Assembly: GCA_002292215.1 (NCBI GenBank)
Contig: DBBN01000022.1
Location: 18,145 to 73,147, forward strand
DNA length: 55,003 nucleotides
Direction of reading: 5' to 3'
DNA from: Glaciecola sp. UBA983
GTDB taxonomy: Bacteria > Pseudomonadota > Gammaproteobacteria > Enterobacterales > Alteromonadaceae
The notes beneath the pieces are model-generated. The model saw nothing but the letters and a program-made list of their open reading frames with translations. It had not been told where the DNA came from and ran no database searches. Shown one piece after another: positions 11,206 through 20,655 of this stretch (positions within the stretch are counted from its first letter, which is position 1; each line of letters begins with the position of its first letter). A program made the translations under genes and the position numbers.

Positions 11206-12711
11206 TTATTGATTAATTAAACGCCTCAGCTGAGGAAACAAGTCACTTGCCAACATACCACGTTCACCATATTCTGCAGCTATTATATCAGCGGCGTGAC
11301 CATGGATACAAACTGAGTACTTTGCAGCATCAGTTTTGTTTATTCTTTGAGCAAACATCGCACCAACGATCCCACTTAACACGTCACCCATGCCTGCAGT
11401 TGCCATACCCGGATTACCATGTTCACACACCCAAGTTTGAGTGCCATCATCGATAATAGTTCCGGCCCCTTTTAAAATGCAAGTCGCATTATATTTTTGG
11501 GCTAATAAACGTGCCGACACAAAGCGATTTGATTCGACTTCTTCAATGGTTGATTCTAACAAACGACCGGCTTCACCACTATGCGGCGTGATCACGCATT
11601 GATCAGAGGTAAACGCCGTTGCGTGTTTGGGTAATAAATTCAGTGCATCCGCATCAATCACAATCGGTACATCATGTTTATGACAATACTGAATAACCAT
11701 AGAAAAGGTTTTTAACGCCCATTCATCTTGCCCTAACCCAGGGCCAATAACAACACAATTAGCCCACTCTAGTGCGGCTTGCAAACCGTCACAAATTACC
11801 ATTAGTTCTGGGCGACCTGCACAAATTTGAATACGTGAGTCGGTGTGTGCATACACTTTAACTAGACCGGTACCTGAGCGCAAAGCAGCTTCACCGGCTA
11901 AGCGAATCGCACCCGACATGCCGGCATTTCCTCCTACACATAACAATCGACCAAAACGCCCTTTATGGCTGTTTACCTGACGTGGCGCCAAACCAGTAAA
12001 CCGATTTAATTGCAGTAATTGGGTATTAGTTGGGCATAATTCAGAAAATGCCAACCCGATTTCAAGATCTTCAAAGACCAACTTACCCGACGCTTGTTTC
12101 CCTGTTGCCGTCACTAAGCCTTGTTTGATTCCAACAAATGTCACTGTCATATCAGCCTGGATACACCGCCCTAGACTCACGCCCGTATCAGCATTAATAC
12201 CCGAGGGCACATCAACACTTAACACCGGGAGATCCGCATTATTTACCGCATCAATAATCGCGGCAAACTCTGGACCTAATGACCCTTTGAGACCAGTGCC
12301 TAACAACGCATCAATCACAATATCATTGCGCTTTAATTGATTGGCAGTAAATTCTTCAACTTCGCCACCGGCTGCAATAAATGCCACTTGAGCTTGATGT
12401 GCATCACCGGTTAGCACACGCTCCGGATCTACGGCACATAATGTAACGTGTTTACCCGCTTGTAATGCTAATAAACCGCATATATACCCATCTCCAGCAT
12501 TGTTACCATTGCCAGCTAAAATTAAAAAATGCTCCGCGCTGGGTGCTAAGGTCAGTGCATGCCCATATAATGCTTTGCCTGCTCGTTGCATTAAGCCATA
12601 AAGAGAACAAAAACTTTGTTCCGCTGCTTTTGCTTCGTGATTGCGAACTTGATCCGCGCGAAATAGTTTTTGTGATAAACTAGGTAATGTTTTTTCAACT
12701 TCAATGTGCAT
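11206..12711 (-). CDS. nnr: Bifunctional NAD(P)HX epimerase/dehydratase
   Basis: Repairs hydrated, inactive NAD(P)H. The N-terminal YjeF_N epimerase domain (about 20-225) contains [16 protein letters not shown], followed by ALLGTGLKG and [13 protein letters not shown]. The C-terminal ADP-dependent dehydratase (carbohydrate kinase fold, about 235-500) contains [42 protein letters not shown] and the [15 protein letters not shown] catalytic Asp motif. Length 501 matches the fused family. Its ATG (12709-12711) lies only a few bases from the divergent queG start, so its promoter must overlap queG coding DNA. Confidence 0.95.
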   Translation of the reverse strand: MHIEVEKTLPSLSQKLFRADQVRNHEAKAAEQSFCSLYGLMQRAGKALYGHALTLAPSAEHFLILAGNGNNAGDGYICGLLALQAGKHVTLCAVDPERVLTGDAHQAQVAFIAAGGEVEEFTANQLKRNDIVIDALLGTGLKGSLGPEFAAIIDAVNNADLPVLSVDVPSGINADTGVSLGRCIQADMTVTFVGIKQGLVTATGKQASGKLVFEDLEIGLAFSELCPTNTQLLQLNRFTGLAPRQVNSHKGRFGRLLCVGGNAGMSGAIRLAGEAALRSGTGLVKVYAHTDSRIQICAGRPELMVICDGLQAALEWANCVVIGPGLGQDEWALKTFSMVIQYCHKHDVPIVIDADALNLLPKHATAFTSDQCVITPHSGEAGRLLESTIEEVESNRFVSARLLAQKYNATCILKGAGTIIDDGTQTWVCEHGNPGMATAGMGDVLSGIVGAMFAQRINKTDAAKYSVCIHGHAADIIAAEYGERGMLASDLFPQLRRLINQ

Positions 12712-12715
12712 GCAA

Positions 12716-13960
12716 ATGTCCCAAATTAATTCGATTGATTTAGATAATCTAGCTCAAAATATCAAGGTTTGGGCAAAAGCGCTAGGGTTTCAACACGTAG
12801 GTATCTGCGATGTTGATCTATCGCAACATAGTGATCACCTTAAAGCCTGGCTCGATAAGCAATACTATGGAGATATGCTGTATTTTCCTGAAAGAGGCAT
12901 GCTACGTAGTGATCCGGCACAATTAGTCCCTGGAACCGTGCGCATCATTAGTGTCTCTATGGATTATCTTCCACCAGATGCATCTTTTGCACAGCACTTA
13001 TCAGATCCGACTAAAGGCTATGTTAGCCGGTATGCATTAGGCCGTGATTATCATAAATTAGTACGCAAACGACTAAAACAGCTTGGCGACCAAATCCACA
13101 CTTATTGTGCAGACACGCAATTTCGTCCGTTTGTTGATTCTGCTCCCATTTTAGAACATGCCGTGGCTGAAAAAGCTGGGATTGGTTTCACCGGTAAACA
13201 TTCATTGACGATTAACCCGCAAACGGGTTCTTGGTCATTTTTAGGTGAACTGTTTATTAACTTACCCTTACCGATTGACTCGCCTATTGCTGATAACTGC
13301 GGCACTTGTACAGCATGTAAGAGTATCTGTCCGACAGGGGCTATTGTGTCTGATTATGTAGTAGATGCACGCAAATGTATTTCCTATCTGACGATTGAGC
13401 ATCAAGGGGCAATCCCAGAACAATATCGCGCACCAATGGGTAATCGAATCTATGGTTGTGATGATTGTCAGTTAGTGTGCCCTTATAATCGAGCAGCCCC
13501 ATTAACCCAAGAATCTGATTTTTTTGCCCGTGAACCCTTGCATGGCAATAGTTTGTTAAACTTATTTAGTTGGGATGAACAAATGTTTTTACGCCAAACT
13601 GAAGGGTCAGCTATCCGTCGTATTGGGTATGCAAAGTGGCAGCGAAATATTTCTGTCGCATTAGGTAATGCGCCAACAGACACAGTCATCAGTACCGTAT
13701 TACACGATAAAAGTAAGCACTTACTTGCGATACAAGTAATGTTAAATAAACCTGAAACCTTAGAAAACCCAGAAAAAGCAAGTCAATTAGCGAACATTGC
13801 TCGTACCTATGGGTTCTCTGAGATCCCATCATTACCTGATATTACGATGCTTATTGAACATTTGAGTTGGGCATTAAAGACACACGGGCAATCCTCCCTC
13901 AGCAGACAACAAGCAAGACTAGTACGCTCGATACAAAAAGGGCTAGTGCGCGATGCCTAG
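12716..13960 (+). CDS. queG: Epoxyqueuosine reductase QueG
   Basis: Cobalamin-dependent Fe-S enzyme for the last step of queuosine synthesis in tRNA. The frame is open from an ATG at 12704, but I prefer the ATG at 12716 because MSQINSIDLDNLAQNIKVWA aligns with the E. coli N-terminus. Two 4Fe-4S motifs are present, CGTCTACKSICPTGAI and GCDDCQLVCPYN, around residues 190-260. SAPILEHAVAEKAGIGFTGK is the conserved central stretch. The C-terminal 100 residues look like the helical repeat extension. About 414 residues against 379 in E. coli. Divergent from nnr with essentially no intergenic space; convergent with hemE. Confidence 0.94.
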   Translation: MSQINSIDLDNLAQNIKVWAKALGFQHVGICDVDLSQHSDHLKAWLDKQYYGDMLYFPERGMLRSDPAQLVPGTVRIISVSMDYLPPDASFAQHLSDPTKGYVSRYALGRDYHKLVRKRLKQLGDQIHTYCADTQFRPFVDSAPILEHAVAEKAGIGFTGKHSLTINPQTGSWSFLGELFINLPLPIDSPIADNCGTCTACKSICPTGAIVSDYVVDARKCISYLTIEHQGAIPEQYRAPMGNRIYGCDDCQLVCPYNRAAPLTQESDFFAREPLHGNSLLNLFSWDEQMFLRQTEGSAIRRIGYAKWQRNISVALGNAPTDTVISTVLHDKSKHLLAIQVMLNKPETLENPEKASQLANIARTYGFSEIPSLPDITMLIEHLSWALKTHGQSSLSRQQARLVRSIQKGLVRDA

Positions 13961-13981
13961 CCCTCTATTTACTATTTATAT

Positions 13982-14002
13982 CAGTGCTTAATTGCCGCAC
14001 TG
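13982..14002. terminator. Weak hairpin between queG and hemE
   Basis: Six-bp arms CAGTGC / GCACTG with a 9-nt loop lie in the 52-bp space between the convergent queG and hemE stops. On the leftward strand the hairpin is preceded, not followed, by T residues, and neither direction has a clean T tract. It may be a weak bidirectional terminator. Confidence 0.35.
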
Positions 14003-14012
14003 TTAATAAAAA

Positions 14013-15080
14013 TTATTTGTGGTATTGCGCTGAGTATTTATGTACAGCTTCGACAAACACGCCTGCGTTTTCAGGTGGTACGTCTAAGTGAATACCATGA
14101 CCTAAATTAAATACATGACCAGACCCTTCGCCAAATCCAGCTAAGATATGCTGAACTTCTTCTTCAATACGTGGTGCTGGTGCATACAGCACTGATGGGT
14201 CCATATTGCCTTGTAACGCCACACGATCACCTACACGCGCTTTGGCGTTAGCAATATCGATCGTCCAATCAAGGCCTATCGCGTCACAGCCTGTATCAGC
14301 GATTGCTTCTAACCACATACCGCCATTTTTAGTAAACAAAGTAACAGGCACTTTTCGACCGTCGTTTTCACGGATTAAGCCATCGACAATTTTATGCATA
14401 TACTGTAACGAGAATAATTGATAATCACGTGGCGATAACACCCCACCCCACGTATCAAATATCATTACTGATTGCGCGCCAGCTAAGATTTGCGCGTTCA
14501 AGTAAGAAATTACAGAGTCAGCAACTTTATCTAATAACAAATGTAAAGTTTGTGGTTCTGCAAATGCCATTTTCTTGATTTTGGTAAAGGCTTTACTCGA
14601 ACCGCCTTCAACCATATAGGTGGCTAATGTCCAAGGACTACCAGAAAAACCAATCAGCGGTACATCACCGTTTAAGCCTTTACGGATCGTCCGCACAGCA
14701 TTCATGACATATTGCAATTCCCCTTCAGGATCAGGGTGTGGTAATTGCTTAACCTGTTCTGCGCAGGTAATTGGACGCTCAAAACGTGGCCCTTCGCCTT
14801 CTTCAAAGTATAACCCTAATCCCATAGCATCAGGGATCGTTAAAATATCAGAAAACAAAATAGCAGCATCTAAGTCAAAGCGACGTAACGGTTGTAAGGT
14901 TACTTCACAGGCTAACTCTGCGTTTTTGCATAACGACATAAAATCACCAGCGACGGCACGAGTAGCTTTATATTCAGGTAAATAACGTCCAGCTTGACGC
15001 ATCATCCATACAGGAGTGACGTCAACAGGTTGTTTGGCTAATGCGCGCAAGTAGCGATCATTTTTTAATGGAGTACTCAT
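14013..15080 (-). CDS. hemE: Uroporphyrinogen decarboxylase
   Basis: Decarboxylates uroporphyrinogen III to coproporphyrinogen III in the cytosol. The N-terminal [14 protein letters not shown] and [16 protein letters not shown] signatures are present, with the catalytic Asp-bearing [14 protein letters not shown] at about residue 75 and [16 protein letters not shown] at about 135. The frame is open to 15119, but the ATG at 15080 ([14 protein letters not shown]) is preceded by AAGGA ten bases upstream and matches the family start. 355 residues, normal length. Downstream of nudC by 57 bp on the same strand, a pairing also seen in enterobacteria. Confidence 0.97.
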   Translation of the reverse strand: MSTPLKNDRYLRALAKQPVDVTPVWMMRQAGRYLPEYKATRAVAGDFMSLCKNAELACEVTLQPLRRFDLDAAILFSDILTIPDAMGLGLYFEEGEGPRFERPITCAEQVKQLPHPDPEGELQYVMNAVRTIRKGLNGDVPLIGFSGSPWTLATYMVEGGSSKAFTKIKKMAFAEPQTLHLLLDKVADSVISYLNAQILAGAQSVMIFDTWGGVLSPRDYQLFSLQYMHKIVDGLIRENDGRKVPVTLFTKNGGMWLEAIADTGCDAIGLDWTIDIANAKARVGDRVALQGNMDPSVLYAPAPRIEEEVQHILAGFGEGSGHVFNLGHGIHLDVPPENAGVFVEAVHKYSAQYHK

Positions 15081-15137
15081 GGTTATATCATCCTTTTCAA
15101 TCAACGCGCAGTCTACCAAAAAGCAGCTCTACAGGCA

Positions 15138-15926
15138 TTAGGAATTTTGTCTTAGTTTGGCGCACGTGTAATCAATGAGATCGCGAGAGATAGATACCGA
15201 ACTTGGAATATTAGGTAGTTCGTCAGGTGAAAACCAATCTGCTGCGAGAATTTCTTTACCATCAACAGCAATCTCTCCGCCTGCATATTCAGCCGTAAAC
15301 CCGACCATTAGTTGATGTGGAAACGGCCAGGCTTGTGAACCGAAGTATTGAATATTCTTTAACTTAACACCGACTTCTTCTTCCACTTCACGATGTACTG
15401 CTTGTTCTAATGATTCACCGCTTTCAACGAATCCAGCCAATGTAGAAAACATGGGCGGCGTGATATGGCGGTTGCCTTGTGCGAGTAAGATCTGCTGACC
15501 ATTATGGATAGCAACAATAATGCACGGTGATACACGCGGGTAAGTACGATGATGACAGACATCACAATGCCGCGCCATTTCCCATTGGACTTGGCGTGTC
15601 GATGAACCACATTGGCCACAATATTGGTGTGTGCGCAAAAATTGAGCATATTGCCATGCACGGGCGATATGTTGAAAATCAAGATTGATACCGGTCATCA
15701 TCACATCGCGAAGTGATACCAGCTGATGATTAGGATCGGTTAAGGTATCTTGCTGCAAATCCAACATCTTTACTATTTGCTGGGGATCTTCGTGCAATGT
15801 TACGGCGTCATTAACATACTCGGTGAGCGACAAATGCTGAATACAACTTGGTAAGGTATAAACGTCGTTTTGAGGATAAATACACAATAAATTTTGAGAG
15901 AAAATAATCCAATGAATCTGCGGCAT
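15138..15926 (-). CDS. nudC: NAD-capped RNA hydrolase / NADH diphosphatase NudC
   Basis: Removes NAD caps from RNA 5' ends and hydrolyses NADH. A zinc ribbon is formed by C103-x2-C106 and C121-x2-C124. The Nudix box follows at residues 165-187 (GFVESGESLEQAVHREVEEE and the GV end) and matches Gx5Ex7REUxEExGU exactly. SQAWPFPHQLM (about 198) is the NudC-specific QW motif. 262 residues, as expected (E. coli 257). It lies upstream of hemE on the same strand and is probably co-transcribed. Confidence 0.96.
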   Translation of the reverse strand: MPQIHWIIFSQNLLCIYPQNDVYTLPSCIQHLSLTEYVNDAVTLHEDPQQIVKMLDLQQDTLTDPNHQLVSLRDVMMTGINLDFQHIARAWQYAQFLRTHQYCGQCGSSTRQVQWEMARHCDVCHHRTYPRVSPCIIVAIHNGQQILLAQGNRHITPPMFSTLAGFVESGESLEQAVHREVEEEVGVKLKNIQYFGSQAWPFPHQLMVGFTAEYAGGEIAVDGKEILAADWFSPDELPNIPSSVSISRDLIDYTCAKLRQNS

Positions 15927-16020
15927 AACGAAACATTACTCAATAATAAAAATATATTTTACACAATATCATAAACTAGCCTTTAACTACTTGTGCTTTT
16001 GCCGATATAATCCTTGTCAT

Positions 16021-16470
16021 ATGGATAAATTAATAGCAAAAGCAAAAGCGCATTGTGAAGACAATGGCGCGAGATTCACCCCCTTACGTGAGGAAGTGTA
16101 TCGAATATTACTCAATAAAGCTGCGCCTATGGGCGCGTATGACTTATTGGATCTGTTGCGTCAATCAAATGATTCAGCGAAACCTGCAACTATCTATCGT
16201 TCGCTAGATTTTTTGCTGGATTTTGGGTTGATCCACAAACTCGAATCCACCAATACCTTTGTGGCGTGTCATCATTTTGGTTGCGCCCATCCAGTACAAT
16301 TTTTAATTTGTGACGAATGTGGTGATGTTGCTGAAATCCAATCAACATCTATTCACAATGCATTATCAGCACAAGCTAAGCAAATGGGATTTGTTGTTAA
16401 ACAACAAACTATTGAAGCTCACGGCTCATGTAAAGCATGTGCCCAACCCAGCGAGATTGGGAAGGAATAA
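16021..16470 (+). CDS. zur: Zinc uptake regulator Zur (Fur family)
   Basis: Zn-dependent repressor of zinc uptake genes. I start at the ATG at 16021 (MDKLIAKAKAHCEDNGARFT); the upstream ATG at 15991 adds ten residues not seen in the family. Winged helix: TPLREEVYRILL and ATIYRSLDFLLDFGLIHKLES. Structural zinc pairs are C97-x2-C100 (LICDECGD) and C137-x2-C140 (SCKACA), typical of Zur. The loop HHFGCAHPVQFLICDECG resembles E. coli Zur (CHH...CGHPQQFLICD) rather than Fur. 149 residues. The stop is 3 bases from the next gene's start. Confidence 0.9.
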   Translation: MDKLIAKAKAHCEDNGARFTPLREEVYRILLNKAAPMGAYDLLDLLRQSNDSAKPATIYRSLDFLLDFGLIHKLESTNTFVACHHFGCAHPVQFLICDECGDVAEIQSTSIHNALSAQAKQMGFVVKQQTIEAHGSCKACAQPSEIGKE

Positions 16471-16473
16471 ATA

Positions 16474-16938
16474 ATGAAAGTTGAGTTTGTGAATCCATTT
16501 ATTAATGGTTTATTAAATACATTATCTATGATGGCTCAGACTGAATTACGTGCTGGTAAACCAAAATTAAAAGACGATGCCGTCGCACGTGGCGATGTTT
16601 CTGGTGTAATTGGGATGGTCGGTGCCCAAGTGCAAGGCTCCTTGTCGATTACATTTGAAGAAAATCTAGCCTTGCATGTAATGGAAAAAATGCTCGGGAA
16701 AAAAGTCACTGAACTCAACCACGAGGTAGCTGACATGGTGGGTGAAATTACCAATATGATCTGTGGCAGTGCCAAAGGCGAATTATCCGAAAAAGGATAT
16801 GAGTTTAATATGGCGACACCTGCAGTCGTAACGGGAAAAAACCATACTATTAATCATCAAGTTGACGGTCCAAGAGTCATTTTGCCATTCGAGAGCGATT
16901 TTGGGCGAGCATTTATTGAGATTTGCTTCAACAAATAA
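16474..16938 (+). CDS. CheX-like chemotaxis phosphatase-fold protein
   Basis: 154-residue cytosolic protein of the CheC/CheX/CspP family, whose members dephosphorylate CheY or act as uncharacterised variants. Visible are the N-terminal INGLLNTLSMMAQTE helix and the core VADMVGEITNMICGSAKGEL (about 84-103), which contains the E-x2-N pattern of the CheX active-site helix. GVIGMVGAQVQGSLSITFEE forms strand-rich regions. AAGGA precedes the start by about 8 bases. It immediately follows zur and is likely co-transcribed, though no functional relation to zinc is evident. No other chemotaxis gene is in the window. Confidence 0.8.
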   Translation: MKVEFVNPFINGLLNTLSMMAQTELRAGKPKLKDDAVARGDVSGVIGMVGAQVQGSLSITFEENLALHVMEKMLGKKVTELNHEVADMVGEITNMICGSAKGELSEKGYEFNMATPAVVTGKNHTINHQVDGPRVILPFESDFGRAFIEICFNK

Positions 16939-16977
16939 GTAAATTACCATTCATTTTAATGGTATATCTAAAAACAG

Positions 16978-17006
16978 TTAAATATTTCATATATCTGTTC
17001 TATAAT
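16978..17006 (+). promoter_or_regulatory. Candidate promoter of the OmpA-family gene
   Basis: A perfect -10 hexamer TATAAT (17001-17006) lies 41 bp before the ATG. The best -35 is TTAAAT (16978-16983) with a 17-bp spacer, a weak match. The region between is AT-rich. Placement rests on sequence only. Confidence 0.45.
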
Positions 17007-17047
17007 TCTATCAAATACTATTATCTTTTATTACACAGGACGTAATC

Positions 17048-18289
17048 ATGACTTTTTCTTTTAAGAAAACGCTTGTTGCTGCGGCAACTCTTTCTGCTTT
17101 AGCCATCGCTAGCCCTTCTTTTGCTGATAACCACAGCGACCATGACAACACCAATTATAAAAAATGGGTGGGGGTGTTTGGTCAGTATTATCACCCCGAT
17201 GGCGACAAACCCAATGAAATCGGTGGCGGCTTTTTGCAAGATGGTGCCGCAGTTGGTGGGGAATTCGGTATACGTTTTACGCCACGCTGGGCAATGCGTA
17301 TTGAGGCTGCGAAAACTAATGTAGATGTTGAAAATAATGCCTTTGGTGTTGGCTCTGTCGACGGTCAGAAAATTGCTGCGGATGCTCTATATTTCCAGGA
17401 CGATTTGCAAACTTATTTATTCACCGGCTTACAACATGCCGATGATGATTTTGATGATTACCTTGCTGTTGCAGCGGGTATCGGTAAACATTGGTCATTG
17501 AGCGAAAACACCCGTTTGATTACCGAAGCCACCGCTTACCATGCATTTTCAGATAGCTATAACGATTTCAGTTTAAAACTTGGCGTTGCATATGTATTTG
17601 GTGAAATCGCACCAAGCTACGCACCGGCTAAGCGCGAAAGTGATACGGATAGAGATGGCGTCGTAGATAGCTTAGACAACTGTCCCAACACGCTTGCAGG
17701 CACCTCGGTTGACGCTCGTGGTTGTAGCTTAGATGCAGACCGTGATGGTGTCGCTGATAGTATCGACCAATGCTTAAATAGCGCCTATGGTGAAAAAGTT
17801 GCAGCCAATGGTTGTGCCGTGAAAGACGCTGATAATGATGGCGTCGCTGATTCTATGGACTTATGTTTAAGTACTCCCAAAGGTGACAAGGTCAATACTT
17901 CAGGTTGCTCAGTAATGGTTGCAGAAGAAATTGAAGTCAAATTATCTGCTTTGTTTGCAAATAACTCTTCTGTTATCCAAAACCCTGCTGATGTGAAATT
18001 TGCAGAGTTTGCCGATTTCTTGAAACGCTACCCAAAAGCAACAGCGGTGGTTGAAGGTCATACATCGATTGTAGGGACTGCAGCCTATAATCAAATGTTA
18101 TCGCAAAAACGCGCTGAAGCAGTCAAAGCCTTACTAATTTCTCGTTATGGTGCGCCAGCTGATCGCATAACAGCATTGGGCTTCGGTGAATCTCAACCGG
18201 TTAATCTCGGCAATACGGCTGCTGCACATCGTGAAAATAGACGTATTATTGGTGTTGTGAAAGTAATGCTCGAAAGTAAAACCAAATAA
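17048..18289 (+). CDS. OmpA-family outer membrane protein with TSP3 repeats
   Basis: Outer-membrane protein that probably anchors to peptidoglycan. A signal peptide (about 1-26, cleavage after SFA) precedes an N-terminal eight-stranded-barrel-like region (about 30-195) ending in the aromatic FSLKLGVAYVFGE. Next come calcium-binding type-3 repeats (about 198-295: SDTDRDGVVDSLDNCPN, DADRDGVADSIDQC and DADNDGVADSMDLC). The C-terminal OmpA domain (about 300-410) contains VVEGHTSIVGTAAYNQMLSQ and ITALGFGESQP. A good AGGA lies before the ATG, and a strong terminator follows the gene. This layout resembles the OprF/OmpA proteins of Shewanella-type bacteria. Confidence 0.9.
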   Translation: MTFSFKKTLVAAATLSALAIASPSFADNHSDHDNTNYKKWVGVFGQYYHPDGDKPNEIGGGFLQDGAAVGGEFGIRFTPRWAMRIEAAKTNVDVENNAFGVGSVDGQKIAADALYFQDDLQTYLFTGLQHADDDFDDYLAVAAGIGKHWSLSENTRLITEATAYHAFSDSYNDFSLKLGVAYVFGEIAPSYAPAKRESDTDRDGVVDSLDNCPNTLAGTSVDARGCSLDADRDGVADSIDQCLNSAYGEKVAANGCAVKDADNDGVADSMDLCLSTPKGDKVNTSGCSVMVAEEIEVKLSALFANNSSVIQNPADVKFAEFADFLKRYPKATAVVEGHTSIVGTAAYNQMLSQKRAEAVKALLISRYGAPADRITALGFGESQPVNLGNTAAAHRENRRIIGVVKVMLESKTK

Positions 18290-18302
18290 ATAGCACATAA
18301 AT

Positions 18303-18338
18303 AAAACCCCAAGGTTGTACTGCATCTTGGGGTTTTTT
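18303..18338 (+). terminator. Intrinsic terminator of the OmpA-family gene
   Basis: Arms AAAACCCCAAG (18303-18313) and CTTGGGGTTTT (18326-18336) pair over 11 bp with a 12-nt loop, followed by a run of six T. It starts 14 bp after the stop codon. Confidence 0.9.
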
Positions 18339-18408
18339 ATTGTTTGTTATTATTGCTCATTACTGCGAGATATTGCGCATTTTGCTGAGAACCAAGTTGG
18401 ATTAAATA

Positions 18409-19824
18409 CTAGTAATCATCCGAACGCTCTGGACCGGTGTAATTATCAAAGCGTGAAAACTGCCCTTGGAACGCCAGTCGACTTGTTCCAATCGGACCAT
18501 TACGTTGTTTACCAATAATGATTTCTGACACACCTTTGTCTTCAGAATTCTCGTTATACACTTCATCTCGATAAATGAACATGATCAAATCCGCATCTTG
18601 CTCAATGGAGCCTGATTCACGAAGATCAGAGTTAATAGGACGTTTGTCTGCTCGTTGCTCAAGGCTTCGGTTAAGTTGTGATAAGGCAATTACTGGAACT
18701 TCTAGCTCTTTGGCTAAGGCTTTAAGAGAGCGCGAAATCTCAGCGATTTCTAGCGTTCGGTTATCACTCAACGAAGGCACTCGCATCAGCTGCAAGTAAT
18801 CGATCATAATCATGCTGATGCCGCCTTTATCTCGTGCTAACTTACGTGCACGTGATCTGACATCCATAGGTGTTAGACCGGAAGAGTCATCGATAAATAG
18901 ATTATCTTTATCTTTGAGCATTGCCATCGTATTGGAGATCCGAGCCCAATCATCATCATCCAACTGAGCGGTACGAATTTTGGTTTGATCAACTCGACTC
19001 AATGACGCGAGCATCCGCATCATAAGTTGCTCAGAGGGCATCTCTAAACTGAACACTAATACCGGTTTATCTTCGAGCATCATTGCATTTTCGGCGAGGT
19101 TCATCGCAAATGTCGTTTTTCCCATCGACGGCCTAGCCGCCACGATAATCAAGTCACTCGGCTGCATGCCTGATGTCTTTTTATCTAAATCAACAAATCC
19201 GGTAGATACACCGGTCACCGCTTTATTGTTTTTAACCAATTGCTCAAGACGATCGATCGTTTTACCTAGCACTGATTCGACGTTACGCGGACCTTCATTT
19301 TCACCTGTACGTTTTTCTGCAATTTCGAAAACCCGACTTTCCGCCATATCCAATACATCAGCACTGTCACGACCTTCAGGGTTATAGCCGATCTCGGCAA
19401 TTTCGTGAGCGACACCAATCAATTCACGGACAATGGCACGCTCTTTGATAATTTTTGCATAAGACACCACATTGGCAGCACTCGGGGTATTTTTGGCAAG
19501 TTCAGCGAGATACGCAAAGCCACCCGCCTCATCAAGCTTGTCATGTTGCTCTAAATGTTCAGACGTGGTAATTACATCAACCGGTTGGTTGTTGGCAAGG
19601 AGCTTTAAAATTGATTGATAAATGACCTGATGCGACCGATTATAAAAATCAGATTCAATGACAATCTCGGCCACTTTATCCCAGCTATCAGGTGCTATCA
19701 GCATAGAGCCAATAACGGATTGCTCAGCTTCAATCGAATGTGGCGGGATCTTTAGCTTTTCAACAGATTCATCACTGTACTTGTCTTTGTACTTGTTGTT
19801 CTTTCGACTCTTATCCGATTGCAT
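18409..19824 (-). CDS. dnaB: Replicative DNA helicase DnaB
   Basis: Hexameric 5'-3' helicase of the replication fork. The N-terminal dimerisation domain (about 25-130) begins with LKIPPHSIEAEQSVIGSMLI. The RecA-fold domain has the Walker A segment ARPSMGKTTFAMNLAENAM (about 230), FSLEMPSEQLMMRMLAS, the Walker B-type MIMIDYLQLM and SQLNRSLEQRADKRP. The frame is open to a TTG at 19836; I choose the ATG at 19824 (MQSDKSRKNNK), though no good ribosome site is seen for either. 471 residues with the ATG, as in E. coli. It follows the ribosomal protein operon but lies beyond its terminator. Confidence 0.96.
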   Translation of the reverse strand: MQSDKSRKNNKYKDKYSDESVEKLKIPPHSIEAEQSVIGSMLIAPDSWDKVAEIVIESDFYNRSHQVIYQSILKLLANNQPVDVITTSEHLEQHDKLDEAGGFAYLAELAKNTPSAANVVSYAKIIKERAIVRELIGVAHEIAEIGYNPEGRDSADVLDMAESRVFEIAEKRTGENEGPRNVESVLGKTIDRLEQLVKNNKAVTGVSTGFVDLDKKTSGMQPSDLIIVAARPSMGKTTFAMNLAENAMMLEDKPVLVFSLEMPSEQLMMRMLASLSRVDQTKIRTAQLDDDDWARISNTMAMLKDKDNLFIDDSSGLTPMDVRSRARKLARDKGGISMIMIDYLQLMRVPSLSDNRTLEIAEISRSLKALAKELEVPVIALSQLNRSLEQRADKRPINSDLRESGSIEQDADLIMFIYRDEVYNENSEDKGVSEIIIGKQRNGPIGTSRLAFQGQFSRFDNYTGPERSDDY

Positions 19825-19896
19825 TGCCACGACCAAAACTAAAAAGGGGGATTGATTATACTTGATTACACTGTATCCTCAATCAAAAATGCAGGC

Positions 19897-19926
19897 AAAA
19901 AAAAACACCGCCAAGGCGATGTTTTT
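19897..19926 (-). terminator. Intrinsic terminator of rpsF-rpsR-rplI
   Basis: Read leftward, the arms AAAAACA-CGCC / GGCG-TGTTTTT fold into a hairpin with one mismatch, followed by nine T residues (the A run at 19897-19905). It begins 27 bp after the rplI stop. Confidence 0.85.
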
Positions 19927-19952
19927 ATACAACTAACTAATTATTGTTGTGA

Positions 19953-20402
19953 TTACTCAGCAACAATAACCACTTTAACTGTTGTAGTCACTTCAGCGTG
20001 TAATTGTACGTCAATGTCGTACTCGCCAAGGTCACGTAAAGTACCAGTAGGTAATTTAACTTCTGCTTTGGTCACTTTAACACCAGCTGCAGAAACTGCA
20101 TCAGCGATATCACGTGTACCGATAGAACCAAATAATTTACCTTCGTCACCAGCTGGTGCCGCGATAGATACTGGCTCTAAAGCTGTTAATTGATCAGCAC
20201 GTGCTTGCGCCACGGCTAAAACTTCAGCAATTTTCGCTTCAAGTTCAGCACGACGTGCTTCAAACTTTTCTACGTTTAATTTAGTTGCAGGTACTGCTTT
20301 TCCTTGTGGGAATAAGAAGTTACGTGCATAACCAGATTTAACTGAAACTTGATCACCTAGACCACCTAAGTTAGCGACTTTATCTAATAAAATAATATTC
20401 AT
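19953..20402 (-). CDS. rplI: 50S ribosomal protein L9
   Basis: Binds 23S rRNA near the L1 stalk. The N-terminal domain [20 protein letters not shown] and the [19 protein letters not shown] motif (about 22-40) are diagnostic. A long connecting helix (about 41-75) and a C-terminal domain with [14 protein letters not shown] complete the 149-residue protein, the standard length. GAGGA lies 8 bases before the ATG. It is last in the rpsF-rpsR-rplI operon, 14 bp after rpsR. Confidence 0.98.
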   Translation of the reverse strand: MNIILLDKVANLGGLGDQVSVKSGYARNFLFPQGKAVPATKLNVEKFEARRAELEAKIAEVLAVAQARADQLTALEPVSIAAPAGDEGKLFGSIGTRDIADAVSAAGVKVTKAEVKLPTGTLRDLGEYDIDVQLHAEVTTTVKVVIVAE

Positions 20403-20416
20403 TATGATTCCTCAGC

Positions 20417-20644
20417 TTACTTATGTGAGTCAGTGTAAGGTAACAATGCTAGGAAACGCGCACGTTTTATAGCAGTTGATAACTGACGCTGATATTTAGC
20501 ACTAGTACCTGTGATACGGCTTGGTACGATTTTGCCACTTTCAGTGACATAATTACGTAATGTTGCAGTATCTTTATAATCAATCTCTACTACGCCTTCA
20601 GCTGAGAAGCGGCAGAATTTACGACGTCTAAAAAATCGAGCCAT
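20417..20644 (-). CDS. rpsR: 30S ribosomal protein S18
   Basis: Small basic protein that partners S6 on the 30S platform. [17 protein letters not shown] at the N-terminus and [20 protein letters not shown] in the C-terminal half are diagnostic; 75 residues is the standard size. GGAG precedes the ATG by 7 bases. Only 11 bp separate it from rpsF, leaving no room for priB, which commonly lies at this position in gammaproteobacteria. Confidence 0.98.
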   Translation of the reverse strand: MARFFRRRKFCRFSAEGVVEIDYKDTATLRNYVTESGKIVPSRITGTSAKYQRQLSTAIKRARFLALLPYTDSHK

Positions 20645-20655
20645 GTTCCGTCTCC

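Noticed and set aside
16945..16964. TACCATT/AATGGTA hairpin after the CheX-like gene
   Set aside because: No T tract follows and the stem is short and AT-rich; I do not list it as a terminator.
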